Assembly (NCBI RefSeq): GCF_001953055.1
Contig: NZ_CP019044.1
Coordinates: 3,017,001-3,081,000 of the forward strand
DNA: 64,000 nucleotides
Direction: 5' to 3'
Source of the DNA: Salaquimonas pukyongi
GTDB taxonomy: Bacteria; Pseudomonadota; Alphaproteobacteria; Rhizobiales; Rhizobiaceae
Shown: piece after piece, positions 37,377-47,715 of the stretch
Layout: each line of letters opens with the position of its first letter
How positions within the stretch are numbered: position 1 is the stretch's first letter
Notes under the pieces: generated by a model
The model's input: only the letters and a program-made list of their open reading frames with translations
What the model was told of the DNA's origin: nothing
The model's database searches: none
Translations under genes and position numbers: made by a program

Positions 37377-38575
37377 TTAAAGATCAAGCACGAGCCGCTC
37401 TGGATCTTCAAGGCTCTCCTTGATCCGCACCAGGAAGGTAACCGCTTCCTTGCCGTCGACAATCCGGTGGTCATAGGACAGCGCCAGATACATCATCGGC
37501 CGCACCTTTATCTCACCGCCCACAACCATGGGCCGCTCCTGGATTTTGTGCATGCCCAGAATGCCCGACTGGGGGCATTGAGGATCGGTGTCGACATCAG
37601 CGATCCGTATACCCCGCCATTGGAAATGGTGAACGTTCCGCCCTGCATGTCAGCCATGGAAAGCTGGCCGTCACGGGCTGCCTTGCCGAGCCGCCCAATC
37701 TCCTTTTCGATACCGGCAATGCCCATCTGGTCCGCATCGCGCACCACCGGAACCACCAGTCCCTTGTCGGTGCCGACCGCAACCCCGATGTGGCAGAAAT
37801 TCTTGTAGACGATCTCATCGCCATCAATCTCTGCATTGACAGCCGGAACCTCCTTCAGCGCATGACAAACGGCCACCGAGAAGAAGCCCATGAAGCCCAG
37901 CTTCACGCCATGCTTCTTTTCAAACAGCTCCTTGTATTTCTTGCGCATTTCCATGACCGCGGTCATGTCCACCTCGTTGAAGGTGGTCAGCATGGCGGCA
38001 GTGTTCTGGGCGTCCTTTAGACGGCGGGCAATGGTCTGCCGCAGCCTGGTCATGCGGACCCGCTCCTCTCGCGCCTGGTCGGATGGTGCGGAAGGCGCCC
38101 GGGCGGCGGCAGGTTCATCGGGCTGTTTGGACGGCGTTGCCTGCGCCTTCATGACATCTTCCTTGAGAACCTGGCCCCGTTTGCCGCTGCCTTCAACGCC
38201 GGCAGTGTCGACCCCTTTCTCCGCCGCCAGCCTGGCAGCAGCAGGAGAGGCAGGCATGTCCCCGCCCTTTGCCGGGGCAGGATCAGATGCTTTCTCTTGA
38301 GCTGGTTCTGGCGCTGGCGCAGCTTCATTGCCCGCCGCACCTTCTTCCAGCGTGCCAAGCAGAGCACCAACCTCGACCGTGTCCCCCTCCTTGACGGAAA
38401 TCGAAGAGAGCTTTCCGGCCGCAGGCGCCGGCACTTCCACCGAAACCTTGTCGGTTTCAAGCTCCACCAGCGGCTCGTCCACCGCCACAGCGTCTCCTTC
38501 CGCCTTGAGCCATTTGCCAATTGTCGCTTCCGTGACGGATTCGCCGAGAGTCGGGACGCGGATTTCAGTTGCCAT
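37377..38575 (-). CDS. odhB: 2-oxoglutarate dehydrogenase E2 (dihydrolipoyl succinyltransferase), frameshifted as read
   Basis: Transfers succinyl groups to CoA. The lipoyl domain has K43 in [12 protein letters not shown], followed by a linker, a subunit-binding domain ([20 protein letters not shown]) and the catalytic domain. The frame breaks after STPILNAP: the plus strand has five G at 37571-37575 where six are needed. With one base restored the protein continues [40 protein letters not shown] (catalytic HxxxDG) and ends at 37377, total 399 residues, the normal length. A single-base error in the sequence is the likeliest cause because the gene is otherwise perfect. Confidence 0.9.
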
Positions 38576-38616
38576 GGTCGGTTTTCCTGTACTTTTCGCG
38601 ATTTGGGTGTTTCAGC

Positions 38617-41589
38617 TCAGCCGAGAGCATCCTCAAGAAATGAATTGAGCTGTTCAAGGTGTTTCGACATCAGGCCGGTTGCCGGAGATGCGGCTGCCGC
38701 GCGGCCCGCATAGCGCGGCCGGGCGTGTTTGGCCTTGATATGGGCAAGCACCCAGGCAAGATACGGTTCGATAAACGCCCAATATCCCATGTTCTTGGGC
38801 TCTTCCTGGCACCAGACCATTTCGGCATTCTTGAACCGTGCCAGCTCCTTGATCAGCGCCTTTGCCGGGAACGGGTACAGCTGCTCCACACGCAACAGGT
38901 AAACATCGTTTACGCCGCGCTTTTCGCGCTCTTCGTAAAGGTCGTAATAGACCTTGCCGGAACACAGCACCACACGCCTGATTTTGGAGTCTGAAACCAG
39001 CTTGATCGCTTCGTTCTTGCGGTTTTCCGCGTCATCCCACAACAGGCGGTGGAAACTTGATTTCGGTCCCATTTCCGAAAGTTCGGAGACAGCCCGCTTG
39101 TGGCGCAGCAGCGATTTCGGCGTAAACATCACCAGCGGTTTGCGGAATTCGCGGCGCAGCTGCCGGCGCAGGATATGGAAATAGTTCGAAGGCGTCGTGC
39201 AATTGGCCACCTGCATGTTGTCTTCCGCGCAAAGCTGCAGGAAACGCTCCGGCCGCGCCGAAGAATGCTCCGGCCCCTGGCCCTCATAGCCGTGCGGCAA
39301 CAACATCACCAGTCCACACATTCGCAGCCATTTGCGTTCACCCGATGAGATGAACTGGTCAATGACCACCTGCGCGCCGTTGACGAAGTCGCCGAACTGC
39401 GCCTCCCAGACGACCAGCGCGTCGGGACGGGCGAGCGAATAGCCGTACTCATAACCAAGCACCGCCTCTTCCGACAGCATGGAGTTGATGACGTCATACT
39501 CCACCGTGCCGTTCGCAAGCGCATTGAGACTGATATGGCGCGCTTCGGTTTCCTGATCGTAGAGCACACTGTGACGCTGGGAGAAGGTACCGCGTTCCAC
39601 GTCCTGGCCGGAAAGGCGCACCAGATTGCCTTCCATCATCAGCGACCCGAATGCCAGCGCTTCACCCGTCGCCCAGTCAATGCCCTTGCCGGACTTGATC
39701 GCTTCGGCACGGTTGTCGAGAAAACGGCGGATCGTTCGGTGAACGTTGAACCCATCCGGTACACTGGTGATCTTCTCGCCGATTTCCCGCAATTCCTTGA
39801 GCGGAACGCCGGTACTGCCGGGACGGCGTTCATCGGCATTGTCGGCCACTTTCATGCCGGACCACGCACCATCAAGCCAATCGGCCTTGTTGGGCTTGTA
39901 ATCCTGCCCAACTTCAAATTCGGTTTCCAGATGCTTGCGGAAGTGGGCTTTCATGTCGGCAACGTCCTGCATGGTCAGCAGGCCTTCGGCAATCAGTTTT
40001 TCCGAATAGACATTAACGGCGGTGGGATGCGAACGGATTGCCTTGTACATTTTCGGCTGGGTAAAGGCAGGCTCATCGCCTTCGTTGTGTCCGAACCTGC
40101 GATAGCAGAACATGTCGATAACGACCGGCTTGTGGAATTTCTGCCGGTATTCTGTGGCAATCTTGGCGCAGTAGACAACCGCTTCCGGGTCATCGCCGTT
40201 AACGTGGAAGATCGGCGCCTCGACCATCTTCGCCACGTCCGAAGGATAGGGCGAGGAACGCGAGAAGCTCGGATTGGTGGTAAAGCCGATCTGGTTGTTG
40301 ATGATGACATGGATCGAGCCGCCTGTGCGATGGCCCTTCAGTCCCGAAAGGCCGAAACACTCCGCCACCACCCCCTGGCCGGCGAAGGCCGCATCGCCAT
40401 GCAACAGCAAAGGCAGGACGCTGTCGCGCTCACGCGATCCGCGTTCGTTCTTGTCTTCCAGATAATCCTGCTTGGCGCGCGCCTTGCCCAGAACGACCGG
40501 ATTGACGATTTCAAGGTGCGATGGGTTGGCCGTCAGGGACAAATGCACCTTGTTTTCATCAAACTCCCGATCTGAAGAGGCTCCCAGATGATATTTCACA
40601 TCGCCTGAGCCCTCGACATCCTCGGGAGCAAAGGAGCCACCTTTGAACTCATGGAAAACGGCATGATAGGGCTTTGCCATCACATTGGTCAGCACGTTGA
40701 GGCGCCCGCGGTGGGCCATGCCGAGAATGACTTCCTTCAGTCCCAGTTGACCGCCGCGCTTGATGATCTGCTCGAGCGCCGGGATGAGCGACTCGCCACC
40801 ATCCAGGCCAAAGCGTTTTGTGCCCTTGTATTTGACATCGAGAAACTGCTCGAAGCTTTCCGCCTCGATCAGCTTCTGCAGGATGGCCTTCTTGCCGAGC
40901 TCGGTGAAGGCAACACCCTTGTCCGGGCCTTCGATACGGGCCTGGATCCAGCCCTTTTCCTGCGGATTGGAAATGTGCATGAACTCGACACCGATCGTCG
41001 AGCAATAGGTGCGCTGCAGGATCGACAGCATTTCCGGGATCGTCGCGTATTCGAGCCCGAGCATGTAGTCGATGAAAATCTTCCGGTCGTAGTCGGATTC
41101 CGAAAAGCCGTATGAAGAGGGATGCAGCTCGTTGTGATCCTCCTTTTTGGCGGCAAGCCCCAGCGGATCAAGCGTTGCATGCAAATGGCCGCGCATGCGG
41201 TAGGCACGGATCATCATTACCGCACTGACCGAATCCTTGGTTGCCAGACGGATCGCTTCCTCGCTCAGCGGCTCGCCGGCCGCCTTCGCCTTGCCGGCGA
41301 TCTTCGCGGACATGGCCTGCTCGACCTGTGACCAGTCGCCATCAAGCGCCGAAACAAGCTCCCCATTGGCATGTATGGGCCAGTTGTCGCGCTTCCAGGA
41401 AGCACCTTTTGCATTCTTGAACACATCGTCGCTGGCATCGGCAAGAGCGGCAAAATAGTCCTGCCAGTCCTGACTCAGCGAAGCAGGATTTTCCTTGTAA
41501 CGGGCATAAAGCTCTTCAATGTAGCCGGCATTGCCGCCATACAGAAAAGACGAATTGGCGAATTCCTGGTTGGATTGCTGCTCGCTCAT
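38617..41589 (-). CDS. odhA: 2-oxoglutarate dehydrogenase E1 component
   Basis: The 990-residue thiamine-diphosphate decarboxylase of the TCA cycle. The N-terminal E2-binding segment SSFLYGGNAGYIEELYARYK is present; the ThDP site includes GHRTGGSIHVIINNQIGFTT preceded by GDAAFAGQGVVAECF, and MLLPHGYEGQGPEHSSARPE is the E1 signature. ATG 41589 (MSEQQSNQEF) matches the family start and has GGGAGCGAG upstream, so the longer frame to 41676 was trimmed. It starts the odhA-odhB-MAPEG-SDR-lpd-DUF2867 unit, 123 bases after mdh, with a terminator between. Confidence 0.96.
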   Translation of the reverse strand: MSEQQSNQEFANSSFLYGGNAGYIEELYARYKENPASLSQDWQDYFAALADASDDVFKNAKGASWKRDNWPIHANGELVSALDGDWSQVEQAMSAKIAGKAKAAGEPLSEEAIRLATKDSVSAVMMIRAYRMRGHLHATLDPLGLAAKKEDHNELHPSSYGFSESDYDRKIFIDYMLGLEYATIPEMLSILQRTYCSTIGVEFMHISNPQEKGWIQARIEGPDKGVAFTELGKKAILQKLIEAESFEQFLDVKYKGTKRFGLDGGESLIPALEQIIKRGGQLGLKEVILGMAHRGRLNVLTNVMAKPYHAVFHEFKGGSFAPEDVEGSGDVKYHLGASSDREFDENKVHLSLTANPSHLEIVNPVVLGKARAKQDYLEDKNERGSRERDSVLPLLLHGDAAFAGQGVVAECFGLSGLKGHRTGGSIHVIINNQIGFTTNPSFSRSSPYPSDVAKMVEAPIFHVNGDDPEAVVYCAKIATEYRQKFHKPVVIDMFCYRRFGHNEGDEPAFTQPKMYKAIRSHPTAVNVYSEKLIAEGLLTMQDVADMKAHFRKHLETEFEVGQDYKPNKADWLDGAWSGMKVADNADERRPGSTGVPLKELREIGEKITSVPDGFNVHRTIRRFLDNRAEAIKSGKGIDWATGEALAFGSLMMEGNLVRLSGQDVERGTFSQRHSVLYDQETEARHISLNALANGTVEYDVINSMLSEEAVLGYEYGYSLARPDALVVWEAQFGDFVNGAQVVIDQFISSGERKWLRMCGLVMLLPHGYEGQGPEHSSARPERFLQLCAEDNMQVANCTTPSNYFHILRRQLRREFRKPLVMFTPKSLLRHKRAVSELSEMGPKSSFHRLLWDDAENRKNEAIKLVSDSKIRRVVLCSGKVYYDLYEEREKRGVNDVYLLRVEQLYPFPAKALIKELARFKNAEMVWCQEEPKNMGYWAFIEPYLAWVLAHIKAKHARPRYAGRAAAASPATGLMSKHLEQLNSFLEDALG

Positions 41590-41673
41590 GCTCTCGCTCC
41601 CGGTAGCGCTTGCGCCTGTTGCCGTTTCGCACGGTCTTTTTTCCAGCTCCCCCCTCGACAGGTGGGGCCATTG

Positions 41674-41705
41674 CAAAAACCCCGGCCCGTTTTCGGGGGC
41701 CGGGG
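41674..41705 (-). terminator. Intrinsic terminator after mdh
   Basis: On the minus strand CCCCGGCCC pairs with GGGCCGGGG around a short loop and is followed by TTTTTGC. It begins about 8 bases after the mdh stop and separates mdh from odhA. Confidence 0.85.
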
Positions 41706-41712
41706 CTGTTCG

Positions 41713-43075
<1,363 letters not shown>

Positions 43076-44230
43076 TCAACCGGTTTTTGCGGCAAGGTAT
43101 TCCTTCGATTGCATCTCATGAAGCCGCGAAACGGTTCGCGAAAACTCGAAGGCTTCCGTCCCGGCACTGGCGCTGTAAAGCGCCTCAGGAGGACCTTCAG
43201 CCGAAATCACCAGCCGCGTTCCGCAGTCATAAAGCGTGTCGATCAGATTGATAAACCGCTTGGCATGATTTTGAACGCTTCGGTCCATCAGCGGCACCTC
43301 GTCGACGAAGACCGTGTGGTAATTTCGGGCAATGGCCAGATAGTCACGGGCGCCAAGCGGTTGCTCGCACAAATCGGTAAAGGAAAATCGTGCCACACCA
43401 CCGGCTGCCAGCGGCACGGCCACCTTGCGCCCCTTTACTTCAAGCGCTGACGGTGCAGCGGGATTGCCGGCCGTCATGCGCTGCCAGATATCATCCATTG
43501 CAGCTTTGGCGCCAGCATCAAGCGGGGTGACATAGACCGGCGCCCTGGAAAGCTTCTTGAGGCGGTAGTCGGTACGTGCGTCCAGCCAGTGAACAGCACA
43601 GTGGGCTTTCAGCACATCGATGAACGGTAGAAACAGCTGCCGGTTGAGGCCATCCTTGTACAGATCGTCCGGCGCCACGTTCGACGTTGCTACGACGACG
43701 ACGCCGGCTTCAAACAACCCGCTGAAGAGCCGTCCCAGGATCATCGCATCGGCTATGTCGGTGACGGTGAATTCGTCGAAACAAAGCAGCTTTGCCTCTG
43801 AAGCCAGTTCCCTGGCAACCGGCGGCATGGGGTCTTCTTCCTTCGTTTCTCCGTTTTTGAAAGCCAGCCGCTGTTGATGAATCCGCTCCTGCGCGTCGGC
43901 CATGAAATCATGGAAATGCGCCCGCCGCTTCCTTTTTAGGTTCACCGATTGGAAAAACAGGTCCATCAGCATCGATTTTCCACGGCCGACACCACCGTGG
44001 ATATACATGCCCCGGAACAGTTCCGGTTTCTTCTGCCGTGAAAAGAGCCAGCCCAGAGACGACGATTTCGAGGCAAGCGCCCTCGTCTCCAGTTCCGCCG
44101 CCAGCGCATCCAGCTTGCGGGCAAGGCTGGTCTGTACCGGATCCTGTTCGATTTCACCCTTGCGTATCCGCGCAGCAAGCAGACTGCTGACCGCTCCGGT
44201 GCGGCTGGCACCGTCATCGGCCTCTGGCAT
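43076..44230 (-). CDS. zapE: Cell division protein ZapE (AFG1-like ATPase)
   Basis: A P-loop ATPase of the AFG1/ZapE family, about 384 residues from ATG 44230. Walker A is YIHGGVGRGKSMLMDLFF, then FHDFMADAQERIHQ, Walker B LCFDEFTVTDIADAMIL, and the sensor region VVATSNVAPDDLYKDGLNRQ; all are family signatures. ZapE modulates Z-ring constriction under low oxygen in E. coli. It precedes mdh on the same strand, the usual Hyphomicrobiales order. The frame could extend to a TTG at 44278, but MPEADDGASRTG is the more likely start. Confidence 0.92.
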   Translation of the reverse strand: MPEADDGASRTGAVSSLLAARIRKGEIEQDPVQTSLARKLDALAAELETRALASKSSSLGWLFSRQKKPELFRGMYIHGGVGRGKSMLMDLFFQSVNLKRKRRAHFHDFMADAQERIHQQRLAFKNGETKEEDPMPPVARELASEAKLLCFDEFTVTDIADAMILGRLFSGLFEAGVVVVATSNVAPDDLYKDGLNRQLFLPFIDVLKAHCAVHWLDARTDYRLKKLSRAPVYVTPLDAGAKAAMDDIWQRMTAGNPAAPSALEVKGRKVAVPLAAGGVARFSFTDLCEQPLGARDYLAIARNYHTVFVDEVPLMDRSVQNHAKRFINLIDTLYDCGTRLVISAEGPPEALYSASAGTEAFEFSRTVSRLHEMQSKEYLAAKTG

Positions 44231-44357
44231 TAATTCGGTTGATTTGGACACAGCCGGAAACCGGTAACTTGAAAACAACGCTCTTCAGGCATGACGAGCA
44301 GACCACCTGCTGTCAAGTCCCTGAAACCACTGAAGAGTTACCGAAAGAAGGAAACGC

Positions 44358-44915
44358 CTACCGGGTGAAGGTAATTGGCTGACCGCTGTTCGTGGTGCCA
44401 TCAAACCGTTCGCCACCGGAGTTGTAGAGCCTGGCAATGGTGTTGCCGTTGGCATCCATCAGCACCACCTGCTGCCCCTGCACGTCCCACACACTGACGC
44501 TGGCAACTTCCGGTGAGCTGCAGCGTTTGGTGGCCGCACGATAGCCGCCCGACCATTTGGTGAAGGCAAGAATCATCCGGCAATCGGGATTGTCGCTGCC
44601 GACAATCCAGGCACCGGAAACAGATTCACGGCTGACCGGTTCTCCGCTGGGCGCAGGTGCCGTATCGGTGGAAGCCACCTGGGTCTGGCCATCAGCCAAT
44701 TGCGGTATAACAGGCGCCTGCTGACCTTCTGTCACAGGCTGATCGACAGGCGGGGGGAGCTGGTCGGCTTGCACTGATTCAACGGGAGCTGCCGGCAGCC
44801 GCTGAGGCGCCGATGAAGCTGGTGCAATCGAATTGATCGACCGGTTGCAGCCGCTCACGGCCGCGCCCAGCACCAATACACACGCCAGTGGCATTGCTAA
44901 CGATTTCAGTCCCAT
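44358..44915 (-). CDS. Omp19-like lipoprotein (protease inhibitor Inh/Omp19 family)
   Basis: A 185-residue lipoprotein from ATG 44915 (MGLKSLAMPLACVLVLGAAV, lipobox VSGC). After a Pro/Gln/Ala-rich linker comes a C-terminal domain (SGAWIVGSDNPDCRMILAFT, CSSPEVASVSVWDVQGQQVV, then FDGTTNSGQPITFTR) that matches the Omp19/AprI inhibitor fold. In Brucella, Omp19 is an outer-membrane lipoprotein that inhibits proteases. The two Cys in the domain may form the conserved disulfide. An upstream ATG at 44939 is possible but weaker. Confidence 0.83.
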   Translation of the reverse strand: MGLKSLAMPLACVLVLGAAVSGCNRSINSIAPASSAPQRLPAAPVESVQADQLPPPVDQPVTEGQQAPVIPQLADGQTQVASTDTAPAPSGEPVSRESVSGAWIVGSDNPDCRMILAFTKWSGGYRAATKRCSSPEVASVSVWDVQGQQVVLMDANGNTIARLYNSGGERFDGTTNSGQPITFTR

Positions 44916-45165
44916 TTGTTGCCCCGTTCGCTGCCGCATGGGCAGCCTACCGTTTCGGCTTTCGCCGTCATAATGCTTACAGATGCGCCCGAAATATGTT
45001 CACCGCGCAAACTTGCCAATCCGGCTTTGGAATCGCCTTGGCTGCAACAGCATATGACAAACAAGGTAAACCAAAGCTGAACAGAACATTACCTAACGGA
45101 ATATTGGTTCGCAACCATGCACGAATTGGGCTGGCAGCCCGGACGGACCCGGTCGTATTAATCGC

Positions 45166-45283
45166 CTAGCTGTGAGTTCTCACCAGGTTGTTCACTCGAT
45201 CCCATTCTGAAAAGCTGAAGTTGTAAACCATCAGTGATCAGGAGAGGGACCGAATGAACAACCTGGTGAGAACTCACAGCTAG
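45166..45283. mobile_element. MITE-like element with 38-bp terminal inverted repeats ending in CTAG
   Basis: Arms 45166-45203 and 45246-45283 are inverted repeats over 38 bases with two mismatches (both begin CTAGCTGTGAGTTCTCACCA), leaving a 42-base centre. The total length, 118 bases, the absence of coding capacity and the long terminal repeats are typical of a miniature inverted-repeat element. Its right end supplies the TAG stop codon of msrA. The remaining 250 bases upstream toward the lipoprotein gene hold the lipoprotein promoter and nothing else recognisable. Confidence 0.8.
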
Positions 45284-45897
45284 TGATCTGCAACCCCTTG
45301 ATAGGCGTGCTCGCCCCAAAGGGCCTTCACGCGCTGATTGCGCCCGCAAGCCCAGCGGTAGTATTTATAACGCTTGGGATTCTTCTTGTAGTAGTCTTGG
45401 TGATAGGTTTCCGCGAGATAAAACGGGGCAGCATCGAGCACCGGCGTGACGATCGGTTTTCCCAGCGCTTCCTGCGCTTCCTGCCTGGACGCCTCGGCCA
45501 TTTCACGCTCCAGCGCATCAGCAACGAAAATCGCCGTCGTATAAGAATTGCCGCGATCGCAGAACTGCCCTCCCGCATCGGTCGGATCGACCGTACGCCA
45601 AAACGTTTCCAGCAATTCGGCGTAGGAGGTTTTTTCCGTGTCGTAGGTAATGCGGACGGCTTCCAGATGACCTGCCTTCACATGATTTTTGTAGGTCGGA
45701 TTGTCGGTCTCGCCGCCGGTATAGCCGGACACCACGTCGACAACACCCTCCACCTGCTCGAAATCGGATTCGATACACCAGAAACAGCCCCCGGCAAGAA
45801 TGGCCGTGGCCGTCTCCGATCTGGCGGGCGAACCCGAGGAAACCAGCATTCCGGCACAGACGAGCCCCACTTTCACAATCGCCGCAATCTTGTTCAT
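45280..45897 (-). CDS. msrA: Peptide methionine-(S)-sulfoxide reductase, exported
   Basis: A 205-residue MsrA with an N-terminal signal peptide (MNKIAAIVKVGLVCAGMLVS). The active-site GGCFWC holds Cys38, followed by VSGYTGGETDNPTYKNHVKA and the conserved FWRTVDPTDAGGQFCDRG. A signal peptide makes it a periplasmic enzyme that repairs oxidised methionine in exported proteins. GGAGGGTAAC precedes ATG. The last codons and stop (ADH-TAG) overlap the end of a MITE-like element, so insertion may have altered the original C-terminus. Confidence 0.92.
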   Translation of the reverse strand: MNKIAAIVKVGLVCAGMLVSSGSPARSETATAILAGGCFWCIESDFEQVEGVVDVVSGYTGGETDNPTYKNHVKAGHLEAVRITYDTEKTSYAELLETFWRTVDPTDAGGQFCDRGNSYTTAIFVADALEREMAEASRQEAQEALGKPIVTPVLDAAPFYLAETYHQDYYKKNPKRYKYYRWACGRNQRVKALWGEHAYQGVADH

Positions 45898-46087
45898 GGC
45901 AGTTACCCTCCGGATGTATCCATTTGGCTTGCATGTGAAATGAGGCAGGCAGCTTTGCCGCGCAACTCAATCCGGCACACAAAGCCGTGAAAAGGACACC
46001 ATCGCTCCTGTCCTGGAAGGCCAACGAGTGGAACCATCAAGACGCACGATCGTTTTGTCCATATCGCAAAACAATATGGAGCAGACC

Positions 46088-46327
46088 ATGCGCACACGAA
46101 CCATAATGACCATTCTGGTGGCCCTGATGGTGAATGCCGTTGTGTTCGGAACAGGCGCCATCATTGTGCTGACCGTTCCGCCCTTGCGCGACCATCTGAC
46201 GTGGCTGCTGCCCTCCGTTGTCGTGGCAAGCCTTCTTGCCACACCGTGGTTGAGCTGGAAAATCGCACCCTATCTGCGCTCCCGGAACGTTTACCGGAGC
46301 GGTAAGCGGGGCGAGATATTCAGGTAA
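46088..46327 (+). CDS. Small two-helix membrane protein
   Basis: A 79-residue protein from ATG 46088 with GGAG before it; two membrane helices (MTILVALMVNAVVFGTGAII and LTWLLPSVVVASLLATPWLS) and a basic tail (RSRNVYRSGKRGEIFR). A start at 46028 would add 20 residues. I do not recognise a named family. It lies alone between msrA and the AhpD-like gene. Confidence 0.6.
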   Translation: MRTRTIMTILVALMVNAVVFGTGAIIVLTVPPLRDHLTWLLPSVVVASLLATPWLSWKIAPYLRSRNVYRSGKRGEIFR

Positions 46328-46373
46328 TCAGCCAGCTCGGTTTCAGCAAGGCGCGACAGCGGGCGGAAACCCT

Positions 46374-46715
46374 TCAGCTCAAGCTGTCGAAAGCATCGAG
46401 GGCTTCTGCACCATAGATCATGGATGGCCCGCCGCCCATGTAGAGCGCCACGGCGATCGTCTCGATGATCTCTTCCCGGCTGGCGCCGTATTTCCTGGCG
46501 GCTTTGGTGTGAAATGCAAGGCAGCCGTCGCAGCGGGCGGTAATTCCGATCGCAAGCGCAATCAATTCCTTGGTTTTGGAATCCAGCGCTCCCGGTGCGA
46601 TGGCCGATTTGGCCAGACTGCCAAAGGCCGTTGCCGTTTCCGGCATGTCCTTGCGCAGTTTTGCCATGCGCGCATTCGTGCGGGCGGTAAATTCAGTCCA
46701 GTCAGATGCGGCCAT
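46374..46715 (-). CDS. Carboxymuconolactone decarboxylase / AhpD-like protein
   Basis: A 113-residue helical protein of the AhpD family. ITARCDGCLAFHTKAARKYG has the CxxC and downstream His of the redox-active motif (ExxxxxCxxCxxxH type), followed by GASREEIIETIAVALYMGGG. Members are peroxiredoxin partners or general thiol-dependent peroxidases. GGAGG precedes two consecutive ATG codons (46718 and 46715); the second has better spacing. Confidence 0.87.
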   Translation of the reverse strand: MAASDWTEFTARTNARMAKLRKDMPETATAFGSLAKSAIAPGALDSKTKELIALAIGITARCDGCLAFHTKAARKYGASREEIIETIAVALYMGGGPSMIYGAEALDAFDSLS

Positions 46716-46787
46716 CATATGCCTCCAGTAACATTGGTTACTGGAGAGGTAGCCGTTTGGAACAAGGCGGCCTTGACCAGGGTCAAG

Positions 46788-47567
46788 TCAGAGCCGCCGC
46801 TCAACCATCATCTTCTTGATTTCCGCAATTGCCTTGGCCGGATTCAGCCCTTTCGGACAGGCCTGTGTGCAGTTCATGATGGTATGGCAGCGGTAAAGGC
46901 GGAAAGGGTCTTCCAGATTGTCCAGCCGTTCGCCGGTCGCCTCGTCACGCGAGTCGATCAGCCAGCGATAGGCCTGCAGCAACGCGGCAGGACCGAGATA
47001 GCGCTCGCCATTCCACCAGTAGGACGGGCAGGAAGTTGAGCAGCAGGCACACAGGATGCACTCATACAGTCCATCCAGCTTTTCGCGGTCGTCGTGACTT
47101 TGGCGCCATTCCTTTTGCGGCTGCGGCGTGGTGGTCTGAAGCCAGGGTTCGATGGAACGGTGCTGGGCGTAGAAGTGATTCATGTCCGGCACCAGATCCT
47201 TCACAACTTCCATGTGGGGCAGCGGATAGATTTTCACCGTGCCGGAGACTTCATCGGCCCCTTTTGTGCAGGCCAGCGTATTGGTGCCGTCGATGTTCAT
47301 CGCGCAGGAGCCGCAAATCCCTTCGCGGCACGAGCGGCGGAAGGTCAGCGTCGGGTCAACGTTGTTCTTGATCCAGATGAGGCCGTCAAGCACCATCGGA
47401 CCGCAATCGTCCATATCGACATAATAGGTATCGACGCGCGGATTGTCGCCATCGTCAGGCGACCAGCGGTAAATCCTGTATTCACGCAAATTGGTGGCAC
47501 CCTCCGGCCTTGGCCAGGTCTTGCCTTCGGTAATCCGTGAATTTTTCGGGAGCGTCAGTTCAACCAT
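46788..47567 (-). CDS. sdhB: Succinate dehydrogenase iron-sulfur subunit
   Basis: The 259-residue complex II Fe-S protein. The [2Fe-2S] ligands lie in [16 protein letters not shown], the [4Fe-4S] and [3Fe-4S] ligands in [36 protein letters not shown]. It passes electrons from SdhA to ubiquinone. Normally it follows sdhA directly; here sdhA ends 2.6 kb away, with a glycosyltransferase and a convergent mannose gene between, so sdhB must have its own promoter in the 148 bases before its start or be read from the glycosyltransferase gene. Confidence 0.96.
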   Translation of the reverse strand: MVELTLPKNSRITEGKTWPRPEGATNLREYRIYRWSPDDGDNPRVDTYYVDMDDCGPMVLDGLIWIKNNVDPTLTFRRSCREGICGSCAMNIDGTNTLACTKGADEVSGTVKIYPLPHMEVVKDLVPDMNHFYAQHRSIEPWLQTTTPQPQKEWRQSHDDREKLDGLYECILCACCSTSCPSYWWNGERYLGPAALLQAYRWLIDSRDEATGERLDNLEDPFRLYRCHTIMNCTQACPKGLNPAKAIAEIKKMMVERRL

Positions 47568-47715
47568 GGATACCTGCCTGCGGGTGCATTCTCATGCCGT
47601 GGGATCGCAACGTTGTGCTTTTGCGAGATCGTTTCGCGTCAATTGATGATCCAGTTCGTAGTAACGGCGAATTCGGCCTGTCGCAACCGCTGAGCAGCGC
47701 ACATCTTACCAAAGT

